Part shown: positions 37,444-49,300 of the stretch, in pieces
How positions within the stretch are numbered: position 1 is the first letter of the stretch
Layout of the letters: every line of letters starts with the position of its first letter
DNA from: Gyromitra esculenta
Lineage: Eukaryota; Ascomycota; Pezizomycetes; Pezizales; Discinaceae
Length of the DNA: 64,000 nucleotides
Assembly: GCA_038503075.1 (NCBI GenBank)
Contig: JBCAML010000003.1
Coordinates: forward strand, 620,001 to 684,000
Direction of reading: 5' to 3'
Program-made: the position numbers and the translations under genes
Notes under the pieces: generated by a model
Databases searched by the model: none
Told to the model about the DNA's origin: nothing
The model's input: only the letters and a program-made list of their open reading frames with translations

Positions 37444-39907
37444 ATGTCATTCGGCCCATCGAAAACGAAGATGGCCTCTTCCACCTCCGGCAATCCCTCA
37501 CCAGCCACCACTACCTCTCCACGCCTACCCTCTCCTCCACCCTTCACCGAGGTTCAGCTTCCCCCAGCAGCCACTCCTCCTAATTTGGCCGTAGCCACTA
37601 CTACCACGAACTCCTCAGCTGCTCCGCGCCGTATCCGTCCTGGCACAAAGTCCCGAAACATTGCTTCAGGCCCCCCCCTTGTGCCACTCGGCGAGCTCGA
37701 TTCTGCCTTCCAGCTACAGGAACACCTCGCTGCTCTGCTCTCGGACACCACCTGCCCCCCAGGCTCTGAGACCGTCGTTCCGTTATCGCGCGAAGCATGT
37801 GAGAGACTTGCCACACCACCAGATGGTGTGGAGGAGTCGCTGTGGTGTTACGAGCTCACGCGCAGGTTGACAAGGGATCTGAATGTCTTGCTGGTTGCGT
37901 TGTTGAACGATAATTGTACAGCGAGCTCGTGTCCGGAGATGCGTGCGAGTGAGTGGCAGTATCTGTGCGCTGTGCACGACCCTCCAAAGTCTTGTTGCGC
38001 GATTGATTACTCGACGCATACGCTCGACCAGGCAGCGACTATGTTGTGTACCACTAGGTACTTCCCTAGTAGGCTGAGCTTAGCGCCGGGGAGCATCAAG
38101 CATTTGGGGAGTATTTTTAGGAGGTTATATAGAATATTTGCGCACGCATGGTTTCAGCACAGAACTGTATTTTGGGAGGTGGAGAACGAATATGGACTGT
38201 ATCTGGTGAGTGTTGATTCCTTTTCTGTATTTCCTTTTTCCTTCTAGATTTGTACTTGCGAGCGCTAATTCGTGTACGTTATGGTAGTTTTTCAAAACTG
38301 TCTCAGATCGCTACCATCTCATCCCCAAAGATAACCTTACCCTCCCTCCTGAAGCTGAAGGCCTGAAGGGAGCCGAAGAAGAAGAGTTCGAGGAGGAAAT
38401 CATCGACGAGTTCGACCGCGGGACGGAAGGACAGGATCACAGGCAGGAGCTTAACGAAGAACATGACGATGACGAAGATGACGAAGACTACCCTGATAGC
38501 GACGAATCTGAATCCGATGAGGAGGACGAGGGAATTATACGTGAAGAGGATGAAGAGGATGAAGACGAGTTCGAATTGGATATTGAGGCACATCTAGAAG
38601 AAGACGGAGGTGTCGGGAAGGGAGATGTTACCGAAAATCACATTGACAGCGACTTGGATGAACTAGAGGACGAGCACATGGAGAAGATACTTTTACTCCT
38701 CCCAGCGCCTCCAGAAAATCCTACTCTTGATTGTCTACAGAGCCTCTATGCCCCCTCATTCGTTGCTGCCTTCCAGCAAGCTCCCACAACTCATGCCTCG
38801 TCGCTAGACGTAGCTATTCATATACCCCATCTCTCATCCACCGCCACCGTCTCCCGACGGAAAACATTCGCCAAGACCCAACGTCTGCTCGCCCGGCTAT
38901 ACTCATCAGCCTACGCTGCAGCTGTCAAGGAAGGAAAAGAAGACTTAGTAAATGTTAGGATCATGTTCTTGAGTGACACAGGCCAGACCCCAGAACAAGA
39001 AACAATGGCCCACGGAACTCTATATGGTCCAGTCGTTAGTCTACGTAAGCTTGCAGGCTGTGGGAGAGAGTGGAGGAATATCGTTATAGGGTCACCACCC
39101 CCGAAAGAAGAGGAGGAAGATGGCGAGGGCGAGGGCGAGGCGATTGCAGAGAACTTTTTGACATACCGAGGAGATAAGGTTGGACATGACACCGTAATTC
39201 TGCGCACCGACCTTGGTGAGATTCCAGAAAATGCTTCAGAGGAAGAAGTAGATGGAGCAACAGAGGATGGCGAGGAGCACTCGCTTGTGGCGGGTAAGCA
39301 CGCCGTACCCCTAACTACTCCATGTATTACCACTAACACCTTACACACAGTTGGCGGAACCTTCGACCACTTGCATGCCGGCCACAAACTCCTCCTAACA
39401 ATGACCGCCTTCCTCATTTCCCCCCTCGCTTCCTCCCCACGCCTCATTATCGGCATCACCGGCGAAGCCCTCCTTGTTAACAAAAAGCACTCAAAATTCC
39501 TCGCACCCTGGAATTCTCGAACTGCCCAAACCCTCCGATTCCTCCGTGGCATCCTTGACTTCTCCTTCTCTTCCGGAATCCAAACCACAGAATCCTCCAC
39601 CACTCCAGAAACCGAAACAACACCCCATGCACTGACCACTATCTTCTCATCGGGATTAGCGATTGAGACCGTTGAGATTAACGATCCCTTCGGCCCAACA
39701 GTCACAAACGAAGAAATTACCGCGCTCGTAGTGTCTGCCGAGAGCGCAAAAGGCGGGGAAGCAGTGAACAGTAAGAGAGTAGAGATGGGCTGGAAGGCAC
39801 TAGAAGTATTTGCAGTGGATATTATTGAAAGCGAAGGAGAGGATGGAAAAATGAGTAGTACGGATATCAGGCGAAGATTGGAGGAGAGGTCCGTCAGTTT
39901 AGAGTAA
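37444..39907 (+). CDS. MOB3/phocein fused to phosphopantetheine adenylyltransferase
   Basis: One reading frame with two unrelated conserved domains. Exons 37444-38205, 38288-39293 and 39351-39907 join in frame to 774 residues. Residues about 85-285 are a MOB domain of the phocein/MOB4 type (STRIPAK component) with zinc ligands C158-x4-C163 and H234-x4-H239 and the stretch SEWQYLCAVHDPPKSC. Residues about 285-384 are an acidic linker, mostly Asp and Glu. Residues 385-774 are a PPAT (CoA synthesis, Cab4-like), with GTFDHLHAGHK at 592-602 holding the T/HxGH site and SSTDIRRRL at 758-766 as the ISSTxIR-type motif. No stop codon interrupts the linker. Met385 (38678) could be an internal start giving a free PPAT. 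Seen: the open frame and motifs. Whether one fused protein is made is inference. Confidence 0.85.
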
Positions 39908-41359
39908 AGAGAGGAGTGGAGCATACGTGTAATATTAGATTCGTGTGTCACGTATATAAAAGTTTGCGTTCTATCGGCCTATATACCCCATGAAGCGTTT
40001 GTTTTTTTTACTTTGATTTTTGTGGGTTGGTAGTCTTTTTGTAATGGAGTTTTTTTTTTTTTGTCGTTAGTGATATTGATTGCGATGCATAAAATATCAC
40101 TCGTTCGCCCCCTCCCAACCACATAAGATTAGTATCATTAGAGATATTGTCCAATATGAGAGTGATGACTAATTTAGCTTTATATACACCACATACTAGA
40201 AGACGTAAATTCTCTTATTCTACGTTTTCCCTAAGGGCTTATGCCATTAGCCAAACACCCACGCCGTTAAACATCCTTCAGAATAGCTAGATTTTAGCTA
40301 AGATAGTCTAGTCTATCCTTCTAGAACCATCGTTCAAGGATCAAATCTAAAAATAAATAAAATACACGGGATACAGTCTTCGGTATATACGGGATAGTAC
40401 GGCAACGGAAAGATACCTCCTGCCACCTCCGGAGAGAAAGAGAAAGAGAAAAAAAAAGAGCGAGGTTAATAATATTACAACTCAACAACTAGCTCCTTCT
40501 CTCCCTTGACCGAATCATAAAATTGCCATACTATTATTGCTCTCAAAACTGGAAATGATCGGCTCATCACTAAGGACACTCGTGGTGCAACCTAGCTTAG
40601 CATGCAAGTGATCGAGTGATTGGCTATGAATCTACCGGCAGCTAGCCGCATATTGCATTCCTCTCGTGAAATTAGCTGAGAAAAATTGCAAGCGAGGGAG
40701 AGGTAACTGAAACATTTGGTTTCAAGGCACAAGCATCGGTTTTCGCGTCCGTGACACGAAGGGCTTTCAACTACTCACTTAAGAATATCCGTAAATCACA
40801 TTTTTAGCATTGCGAAATATCAACCCAATCTGTAATTATTTTTGCACACGATTGCCTGCTTATTTCAGTTTTCGATTAAAGAGAAGAAAAAAAGGCACTA
40901 GAAATTGATGTAAACGTTTGTTAGATTGATACTTGTAGATCGCCGTGTTGAATCGCCTTTTATTTTATTTCTCTCATCATCCTATAATCACAAACTCTTA
41001 CATCCATCCCGTTTCCCCCACCAAGTTGAATTGAACGCCCTGCCCTGAACAAAAAAACACAAATGAAAACCCAAGGCTCCGTATCTGTTGAAACAAAGAG
41101 CACAAGTTTAGCGGTAAATAAATACACGCTTTTGATAGGTTATAACCCTTGCAAAATAAAAATAAAAACCCTCCCAGACAAAACGAAATAACCCTTGGAC
41201 TTGCATTTTTCCTACTTTGCGTATCCAATATACTCTTCGAACTATATACTTTGTTGGGGAATGAAAGACTCACAAAGAAGCCTTATTTCTAAAGGGGAAT
41301 GTTAAATAGCCCAGAAACCCAAACCCGGAAATAAGAAAAATAAAGAAATTCTAAAGCAC
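39908..41359. other. Convergent intergenic region
   Basis: 1.45 kb between the convergent MOB3-PPAT and PGDH genes. AT-rich with poly-T at 40049-40062 and purine-rich (GA) sequence near 40430-40465. No gene seen. Confidence 0.45.
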
Positions 41360-43357
41360 TTAGTAGAGCACTCTAGTCATAATTTTTGCTAGAAATGTGT
41401 GTTAGTAAAGCGTTTATTAATTAAGAGGTTTTCCTGTACTTACAGCTCAAGCTTTCCAAGCTCTCGTATAAGCTCTTGATATCACCGGCGTTGACGTCGC
41501 TGATATCAGCCATCAAGTACGCAACATCGCCACGACTGTCCGACATCTGCTTGTCTACGTTGTGGTCTCCGAGAATAGAGTTGACTTGCCGCAAAACACC
41601 GGGTCTGTTACTATGAATGAAGATAACACGGACATGGTTCTCTTCAGCCAGAGTAAGCCCACGCAGAGTAACCTCAGGCATGTTGACAGCTCCAATCGTG
41701 CTTCCATCGTTGATGTAGCGAACAAGAGCGTCACCGACCTCGACACCAATGGCACTCTGTGCCTCTTCGGTGCTACCGCCAATATGAGGGGTGAGGATGA
41801 GGTTTTTGAGAGATCTCAAGTCATTACCCCAGGAATTAAGGGTTTCATTAAAGTAATCTCCGTTTGCTGCCGGCTCGGATGGATAAACATCGAGAGCGGC
41901 ACCAGCAGTGTGTCCAGAACGCATAGAATCACTGAGTCGCGAATATTAGTAAACTTTGCCTTTACTAGTCTCTATGAACACTTTATAACATGATTAACTC
42001 ACACCAATGCTGGAATATCGACAACACTACCACGGCTGGCATTGATCAAATAGCTGCCCTTCTTCATGTAGGCCAATTGCTCGGCTCCGATCATGTTCTT
42101 GGTCTCTGGAAGCTCGGGGACGTGGAGCGTCACAAAGTCGGACTGCTGGAGCAGATCCTTAAGGGTAGCAACTTGCTTTGCTGATCCGAGAGCCATAAGA
42201 GGAACAACGTCATAGTAGATGACTTTCATTCCCATGGCCTCGCTTAAGACTGAGAGTTGTGATCCGATATGACCATACCCAATTATACCTTAAGTCCCAC
42301 CAGTGTTAGAGTGTGTCACAAGTTGGAGTGCCTCTATGACTCACCTAGAGTCTTCCCACGAATCTCCCAGCATTTGGCGCTGACTTTATTCCAAGTTCCG
42401 TTGTGCATTTCATTAGAGCGATCTCCAAGCTGTCTTGCAAGAGCGATGACCTCTGCGATGACCAGCTCGGCTACACTTCTGGAGTTGCTGAATGGAGAGT
42501 TGAAAACAGTGATTCCATGCTTAGCGGCAAACTCAAGGTCCACTTGATTTGTGCCAATGCAGAAGCAACCGATAACGAGGAGGTTCTTCGCCTCGCGTAA
42601 GACCTTCTCGGAGAGCTTAGTCTTTGAACGGATACCAATGACGTGAACATCACTGTTACGAAAAAGTCAGCAACATGGCGTTATTTCTATGGTTGTACGG
42701 CTGTTATCGATAACAGATGTGGGGTAGCGCAAGAAATTTGACAGGGGTCATGACGAGATCTGGTAACAATGAAAATTTTTGTGTGGACGAAGCTATGACT
42801 AACCGAATCTTCTCAATGAGATCGTCCTCAGGCAATGAGGATTTGTGAAATTCGACCTGGTAACCTTGGGACTCAAGGATTTCCCTGGCCGCGACGTTGA
42901 CGTTCTCAAGGAGGAGAATCTTAATGTCCTGAGTGTTGAAGGGCTTCAATTGCTTCGCTGAAGGACGAGAAGCTATGCGGGACATGTACGACCCAGCAGG
43001 AGAGTGAAAAGTCGAAGTTGGAGAAGCTGAGAGACTTAGAGCATTGGAGAGGGTGTACATAAGGCCATTGACCTCAATTTCGCGAGCGTCAGTCATTCTT
43101 GAGTTGGAATTGTTGCTGTCTGAATTGGCTAGAGAGCGGATTGGCATAGTGTTCTGCTGGATGCGTGGTAGTTGGAAGGACTTTAGTTGGCTGTGAGTGT
43201 CGTTTTCATCTGGAGGAGTGGGAGGAAGTTGTCGAGTCGTGGTAGAGTCATGTTTTGGGCCGTTGCCACTTGGGAACCCTGCTGGGCCATTATGCTTTTC
43301 CGTTACGTCCGCCGAACCTCGAAACCCCTGGAATAGTGACCTGATTCTGCTCGACAT
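41360..43357 (-). CDS. ser3: D-3-phosphoglycerate dehydrogenase
   Basis: First enzyme of serine synthesis, oxidising 3-phosphoglycerate with NAD. The substrate and NAD domains are intact: KILLLENVN opens the core at about residue 146, GIIGYGHIGSQ is the GxGxxG nucleotide loop, NASRGSVVD carries the catalytic Arg, and LTPHIGGST the catalytic His. A C-terminal ACT domain begins near HVRVIFIHSNRPGVLRQVN and would mediate feedback by serine. The last exon, reached after a GTAAGT donor near 41443, gives SKIMTRVLY and stops at 41362-41360, like the yeast Ser3 tail. Introns also lie near 42657-42815, 42287-42345 and 41930-42000. The N-terminal 145 residues are Ser/Pro/Asn-rich and much longer than in yeast. 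A TGACTCA lies 53 bp upstream. Confidence 0.93.
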
Positions 43358-46137
43358 GCTTGATTTGGTTCGCTTTATGTGGAAACTTTACCAGAACCAA
43401 CTTTCTATCTGACTCAGGTGGGAAAAAAAACAGATTTCCTGATGTTCAGGCGAACGACCTGGCCTTCTTTATACGTTTAAGGCTACCCAGGAAATCCCCA
43501 AGAATAAGAAGACACGAAAAGCTGGGAAGGTCCGAGCCGAATTTCCGAAAGGGTATTCCCAGGAACAGTTGAAATACAAATGATCTGGAACACTGCGGGG
43601 CAATGCCATGGTAAATGGTGCAGAATACATATTCAACTTCCCCCCACGAAAGAGAAAAAGAACACATTGCGGCTGCGCATTTCTTGCTAATGCTAATGCC
43701 AATTCCAGTCCTAGGAATACCTGAATGGGGATGCTTCAGTAACCAACTAGACTTTCTGCCAGCAGAAGACCTTCTGCAATAATCAAGGGTCATTCTAGTC
43801 CAACACTTTATCGAAAAGGCGGTTTTGTGACAGGCGTAAAGATCTAAATCGAGCTTTGGTATCTGAAATCGAGATATCGTTTCAAAGACCCTCACGCAAA
43901 ATCAAGAGTGATTTTAACAAGAGAGGGGTGTTCGGACGATGCAGCGGGGTGTCTTACGTTTCGCAAAGCGCTAACCTCCAGAGATAAATTCGTATTCAGC
44001 TGAGACATACCGCATATTCGTTACTCCCAGTTCTAAAATATAATATAGGACCAACAACTCCTCGGACCGCATCCCCATTTTGGGATTCTGCACTCCAGGT
44101 TTAGAATTGATCCAGTAGGTATATCTCACCGTGTCGAGTTTGCAATGCAGCTAGTATTAAAATGTGCAGATCTCACAATCCTTCCGGTGCCAAATCAGAT
44201 TTTTAAGATGACCTCACATCCAGTGCTAAGTTTTTATGAATATTTACTATAACAGGGCAACCAAGATCCTCCCAAGATGCTGCTCCCATCTCTACAGCAA
44301 GAGGAGGCTTGGTGTCTCTGAATCTCGATGATGGAAGTTCCTTGTTTCCTAGATATTTGTACAAATATTTAAAGCCCCCACGAAACACACCGAATTGGAT
44401 CTCCTGGCAGCATAAGCTTGCATCATTGACACCAGAAATTATGCACGGCGTGTAGGCGGATTTAGTACCGCAAGGATATTAGTCAATGGCAGTTATATCT
44501 TTGCTGAAGACTAGATGAGGCTTTTTATTCAGCTCAATTGAAATGAGGTTAGTCAGTGCGCACTATGCAGGTTAACATTACTAACAGGCATGGGTAATAC
44601 ATATCAAGTTCGGTTCTGGACAGACCGCAAAGAGCAGAGGTGCATTCGGCGGCCGAAAACACGGGACGGCGTCAGATATGCATCGTACCGGTATGCGTTG
44701 TTCCGAGTTACGCTTTAATACAACCTTCTTCCGTCACCGCGCGCAGAACGCGGCTTCCCTGCCCTGCAAGCATCCGCAGTCGGTGACGGACATCGAATTC
44801 CCGAAAGCCTCCCCTATCCTAGCCGCACGCTGGATAATTAGCTATGTATTTGTTGGATCACCAGATTCAATTCGGACATTCAAAAAGGGGTAATTCGATT
44901 TAAGAATACCTTTCATACCCAGGTTATCGCCCTGGATCTCAGCATTCCCCTACAGCATCGATCACTTCTGTCCCCAAGCGACCTAGGTTGCTTGTGTACC
45001 CGGGATCTTTTCCATCTTCATCGCCACGTATATACACTCCATGCGGAAAACAAGGCCATCGCTGACCGTCGGTGATGAAGATTTCGGAGGGAGGGAAACC
45101 GGTGCCGAAAAGGGCGGCTCATGTTAAGCGGTTGAGAACCTATCGAAGCGATGAGACATGAGACATGAGACAGCTTCTGCAGCCGCAGGGTCTTGGTGCC
45201 ACCGATATCGCGGGGTAAACAGATCGGAGAAACGGGTTTTACGTTTGAGTAGTTCCTCGGAGCCAATCGAGTTCTCACGTCGCATTTCATTTCCCCATAT
45301 TTCAGTTACAGTTAGCGTCTTGGAGCCTCACGGTTGAGGTCAGGTATCCAGTGCTTTTAGAATTTAGAACAACTCGAACTGTATCTCGTGAAAACCGATC
45401 AATGTTGGTGGTTTGCGCATACGAAATAGAATTGATATCTTTCAGATACAATTAAGAGAAACGAACACTAATTCTGAAACATATCCAAACCTGTCGACGA
45501 TCATACAGAATGGATGGGTAACCATACAAGCGAGTGATATCATGATCAGTTGTAATCTTCTTTCGGGTTTGTAATATTTTCTCTGATATCTATCTCACCC
45601 CAGCAATGCATATTGCTCACCTGACATTGGTATGCGGGCATACCTACTTAATACATCCATAAGACACATGTACTAAAGAAGATCGTGCTTATAAAGCTGT
45701 GCGCTTATTCTTCTATCTACCTCACGCTTCCAAAACCACCAATGCAGGTCCAAGCATATTCGGAACGTTCCGCTCAGGAATGTGATCCCAGTACCCGAGT
45801 GATAGCTTGTGAGTGTGTTACTGCATGTAATATAGCATTGAGGAGGCTTTTGTAAGCCGCTATATACAAGTGAGCAGTACTACTGGTTTTTGAAACACCA
45901 ACAAGTCGATCCTTGAATACACCTGGCGCTTATCGCTCTTTAGATTTGAATTAGGAACGTGCAAACCTAGCCTTGATCCCATAGCTAACTCATCCTGCTG
46001 TTTCTTAAGTCTAGTTAAAATGATACAGATGGTCCGATTCTTACCAAAACTCCGCCTCATGATTCTATTAGATGTCTATTCCTGGTCATTAAATATGTGA
46101 TATGATGGAGATAGCTATTAGTTGTACTAATTAGGTA
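43358..46137. other. Gene-poor block, first part
   Basis: No conserved reading frame. The left end holds the PGDH promoter. Elsewhere I see a 7-bp tandem repeat, ATGAGAC three times at 45151-45171, and a 10-bp inverted pair (TCCGTCACCG near 44731 and CGGTGACGGA near 44780). A 71-codon ATG frame at 44678-44893 has no family features. Confidence 0.45.
43410..43416 (+). promoter_or_regulatory. Candidate CPC1/GCN4 site TGACTCA
   Basis: Exact TGACTCA 53 bp upstream of the PGDH start codon. Serine synthesis is a usual target of cross-pathway control in filamentous fungi. It lies close enough to the ATG that it may fall in the 5' UTR. Confidence 0.42.
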
Positions 46138-46195
46138 CCGTTGTATTTGGCGAGTAAGCCCATGGGTTTAAAGTAAAGTAGTGAGAAAGAAGGCG
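46138..46195. repeat. MITE left terminal inverted repeat
   Basis: 58-bp arm containing GCCCATGGG and the purine-rich AAAGTAAAGTAGTGAGAAAG; pairs with 46289-46346. Confidence 0.8.
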
Positions 46196-46288
46196 TGGGA
46201 ACAAACCAATTGGAACCTCAGGGTTGGGGTTACTGCCAGCACTTTCTTGTTTCAACGGAGTCAATGCTATTTGATTGGCTCTCTCCGC

Positions 46289-46346
46289 CGCCTTCTTTCT
46301 CACCACTTTACTTTAAGCCCATGGGCCTATTCGCCAGAAACAACGG
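46289..46346. repeat. MITE right terminal inverted repeat
   Basis: 58-bp arm, the reverse complement of 46138-46195 with six mismatches. Confidence 0.8.
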
Positions 46347-49300
46347 TATGAAAGGAGATCCATGGTATTGTAGGGCGATTGTATAAGTTGAAAGATGACT
46401 ATAACCTATAGGGGTTGTATTTATGAAGGATATGATGAACAAATTCGTCTGTGGGTGGTCAAGAAAAGATATAAGGCGAATAAAAAACAGTGACAAACGC
46501 ATAGCTCCAGAAAAGATAGGAAGATTATGTCATGTTATAATAGTCTATAGTATTGAGAAACACCTTAAGCTTATGTAGATGTGACTTTTAACTCCTATAT
46601 ATTATAGAAACAAATGAGTCCGAGGAGATATTAGGGAATACAAACCAGAAATAAAGCGCGCGTACTTTCGCTGAAACCCCATTCGCTAGGGACGTAGTTG
46701 TACCTTCATTAATACCCTAAAATTTCTCCCTTTTCGAGTCTAGAGCCCTGTTGCAAATGAAGCTGCTTCCCTGGGAGGGAGCTCTCATTCGCGAAATACA
46801 TGTACATACAACATTACAATTAAGTGCTGCAGCCAGCGAAGGGTACACTACGCAACCAGCTCCATATTTGAGGAGTATGAGGAGTGTATATTCATATGCG
46901 CTTGGATTCCCGAGATCGAACTCATGAATCTAAATACCATGTATGAAATCTAGATTACTAAACAGATATGGTGAGCTACCCTTGCCTCCATCTAGGTATA
47001 GTGTATGTGCTGACAATTCCTGCCTCAATACCAGCCTATTACCAGGAATAGTTTGTAGCGATATTTCGGTAAGTCTCTGATGCGTTATACTCGTTCCCAG
47101 ACGTATGAACCGTAAAATAGGAAGCATGGCTTTATATGCTACGGGAGTGAACTTTTTATAACACGTAGTCTGAGAATGGTGTCGTAGCATACAAAGCCAC
47201 GCACCCTTGTTTTTCGGTTCATATGCCTAGGAGCAAGTAGGCGAAGTGGGGGCGAATGGGCCCTCTGAACCACCACACAGCCTTACCAAGGATACAAAAC
47301 TTAAGCTATATAGCTATATATCTATGTACACGGCCAAACAGTTTCAAGGAAAAAAGCCTCACCACATTCGTATTCCGGGGACATATCGCCATCTAGGATT
47401 ATATGTCGCTTAGCTGTTTCCTAGAACCTATCCACTTTGTAGGAAAATAGTACTTAATAATTAGTTCTTCCATTGCAAGAAACTCGTTATCACCCTAAAA
47501 CAGTTTGGGTTGAACTTTTCCAGTTGCAGTTTTCGGGGCAAACCCTCCAGCAAGCTACATCCTAGAAACCCCATACAATGTTCTAGACTCTTGGGTACGT
47601 ATATGCACACGTAGTTTTCAGCTCCAGCTTGAATTTCAATGTCCTAAATTTGTAAGCGAGCTTGAGGCCTAAACGGCTTACAACCAACTGTGCGTTTAGG
47701 GTTATGATCTTTCGTGAATGCTACTACAAGTACACGTAAACATATATATAGCTAAAGCTTCGTACATACATGTACTACATGTACTTTTCACGGGGAGCCT
47801 TCGTACCTTGGGGGCTCCTGAACATTTCTCATCAGCCCATTCCGCCCTTATCTATGTGACCCCCTTGTCTGGCTCACGCTAGTGTTTTATGTTGGATCAT
47901 GGAAAATCACCCACTAGGCTTGTCGGGGTTCGGTACCATACTATAGCCGGACCTAACTAGGCCCCGGGTGAAGCCTTTGAATTTTCTTCTAAAGTAGGCT
48001 AGTGGGTATGGCTTCCACTCTGGGCATTGCCAGTGAACTGAAAGTCATGCCATTCGCAGTGTGGAAATATGCCATCACCCATCTACTTGCCACGAGTATA
48101 ACTTGTCGTATTCGTATTGCTGAAAAGTCACCTCTATATCCATATGTATGTTTTGAGTCGCAAGAAGCTGTTCTCGTCACAAGTGACTGTAAGATTGAAG
48201 TCCTTGCTTAGGTTTAGTCCTCGAAAGTTATTAGAGGGACTTGCTCAGTTCACCTACCTGCGTAGCATACGTACATACACGTATGTATTTAATGATTACA
48301 TGCAGATTTACAATGCGAAGATAAGGGTGTATGGACGTACATGTATTTGGCACGTATATAGTACGAGAGAGCCAGGATGCACCTAATGAATAAACAACAA
48401 CAACGAAGAGCCAGGTAGATCTGATACCATATTACCAAGAAATGCCAACTTAATTCCAGAGGGCTAACGCATTCACCGCAGCAATTTAGGCTTAATCCAG
48501 CATTCTCATCGAGATGCCGCACATATGTTGTACCAATTCCGTCCCCTTTTTTTCGTACTGTACATATGCATATGCATACACAATCGATTCAGTCTCAGCG
48601 TATGTACCACGAGAATACAAAAACAAATACTACATTGTATACGATACTCAGACCAATCCCCTCACAACATAGTACTGATGCATGACTAATTCTTCATATG
48701 TAGCGCTAGCATTAGCGGGTACATGTATATGCCCAGTTTTTAGGACAAAAACAAAACAGTCTCTTAGCTAATTTCAATTCCCAGGTCTCCAAGCTCCCTG
48801 ACCAAACCCCAGGATTTTACAATTAGACAAGACCAATAATTACATGTAAATTTGCCATCAGGCTAGCTTATAGGAACCTACATATAGCTACGGATAATAG
48901 AATCAAGTTATGAGAATTAGGATATAACCACTGTCACTCACTCGGTCATGAGCACGGAAACCTTTCGAATAGGTTCCACGATAAACGCTTGAAGCTTGAT
49001 GGAGTTGGGACCGGCTCCGCTCTCTTATGTGGATTCGAAATGGTTTTTACCTTATATTTATATATTAAAGATATCCGTATCCCCCCACCACCACCGATAT
49101 GCTTGCCTCCTAGGTTGTATTAACTTTGGCAGTTTTTCCAGTTACAATGGCCAAATTGGAGATCTGATGCCTGATAGTGTGTTTTCATAATCTACGGGGC
49201 TACATCCGAGTATGAAATGCTACTATTATTATTAGCTATATCAAAAAATATGAATATCGATCCCATACTTAGGCTTTGATATTCCTACATGTACCCGAGC

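Larger units (their letters stand above)
46138..46346. mobile_element. 209-bp MITE, Tc1/mariner type
   Basis: Terminal inverted repeats of 58 bp each, 46138-46195 and 46289-46346, differ at only six positions, five of them transitions. The ends are CCGTTG...CAACGG and are flanked directly by TA on both sides (46136-46137 and 46347-46348), the target duplication made by Tc1/mariner transposases. The 93-bp centre has no coding potential. Seen: the repeats and TA flanks. Mobilisation by a mariner-like transposase elsewhere in the genome is inference; no second copy is in the window. Confidence 0.8.

Noticed and set aside
38911..39951. 346-codon minus-strand frame across the PPAT half
   Set aside because: Antisense to a clearly conserved enzyme; no domain of its own.
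42331..42345. A third TGACTCA inside the PGDH gene
   Set aside because: It overlaps the GTGAGT donor of an intron on the minus strand, which explains the match.
43446..43895. 149-codon minus-strand frame upstream of PGDH
   Set aside because: No conserved motif, unusual amino-acid mix, and it sits in the PGDH promoter region.
44678..44893. 71-codon ATG frame in the gene-poor block
   Set aside because: No family features, and composition does not differ from surrounding non-coding DNA.
46890..46930. Possible tRNA on the minus strand (GTTCGATCTC-like T loop)
   Set aside because: The bases flanking the loop do not form a 5-bp T stem and no A box or acceptor stem is found.
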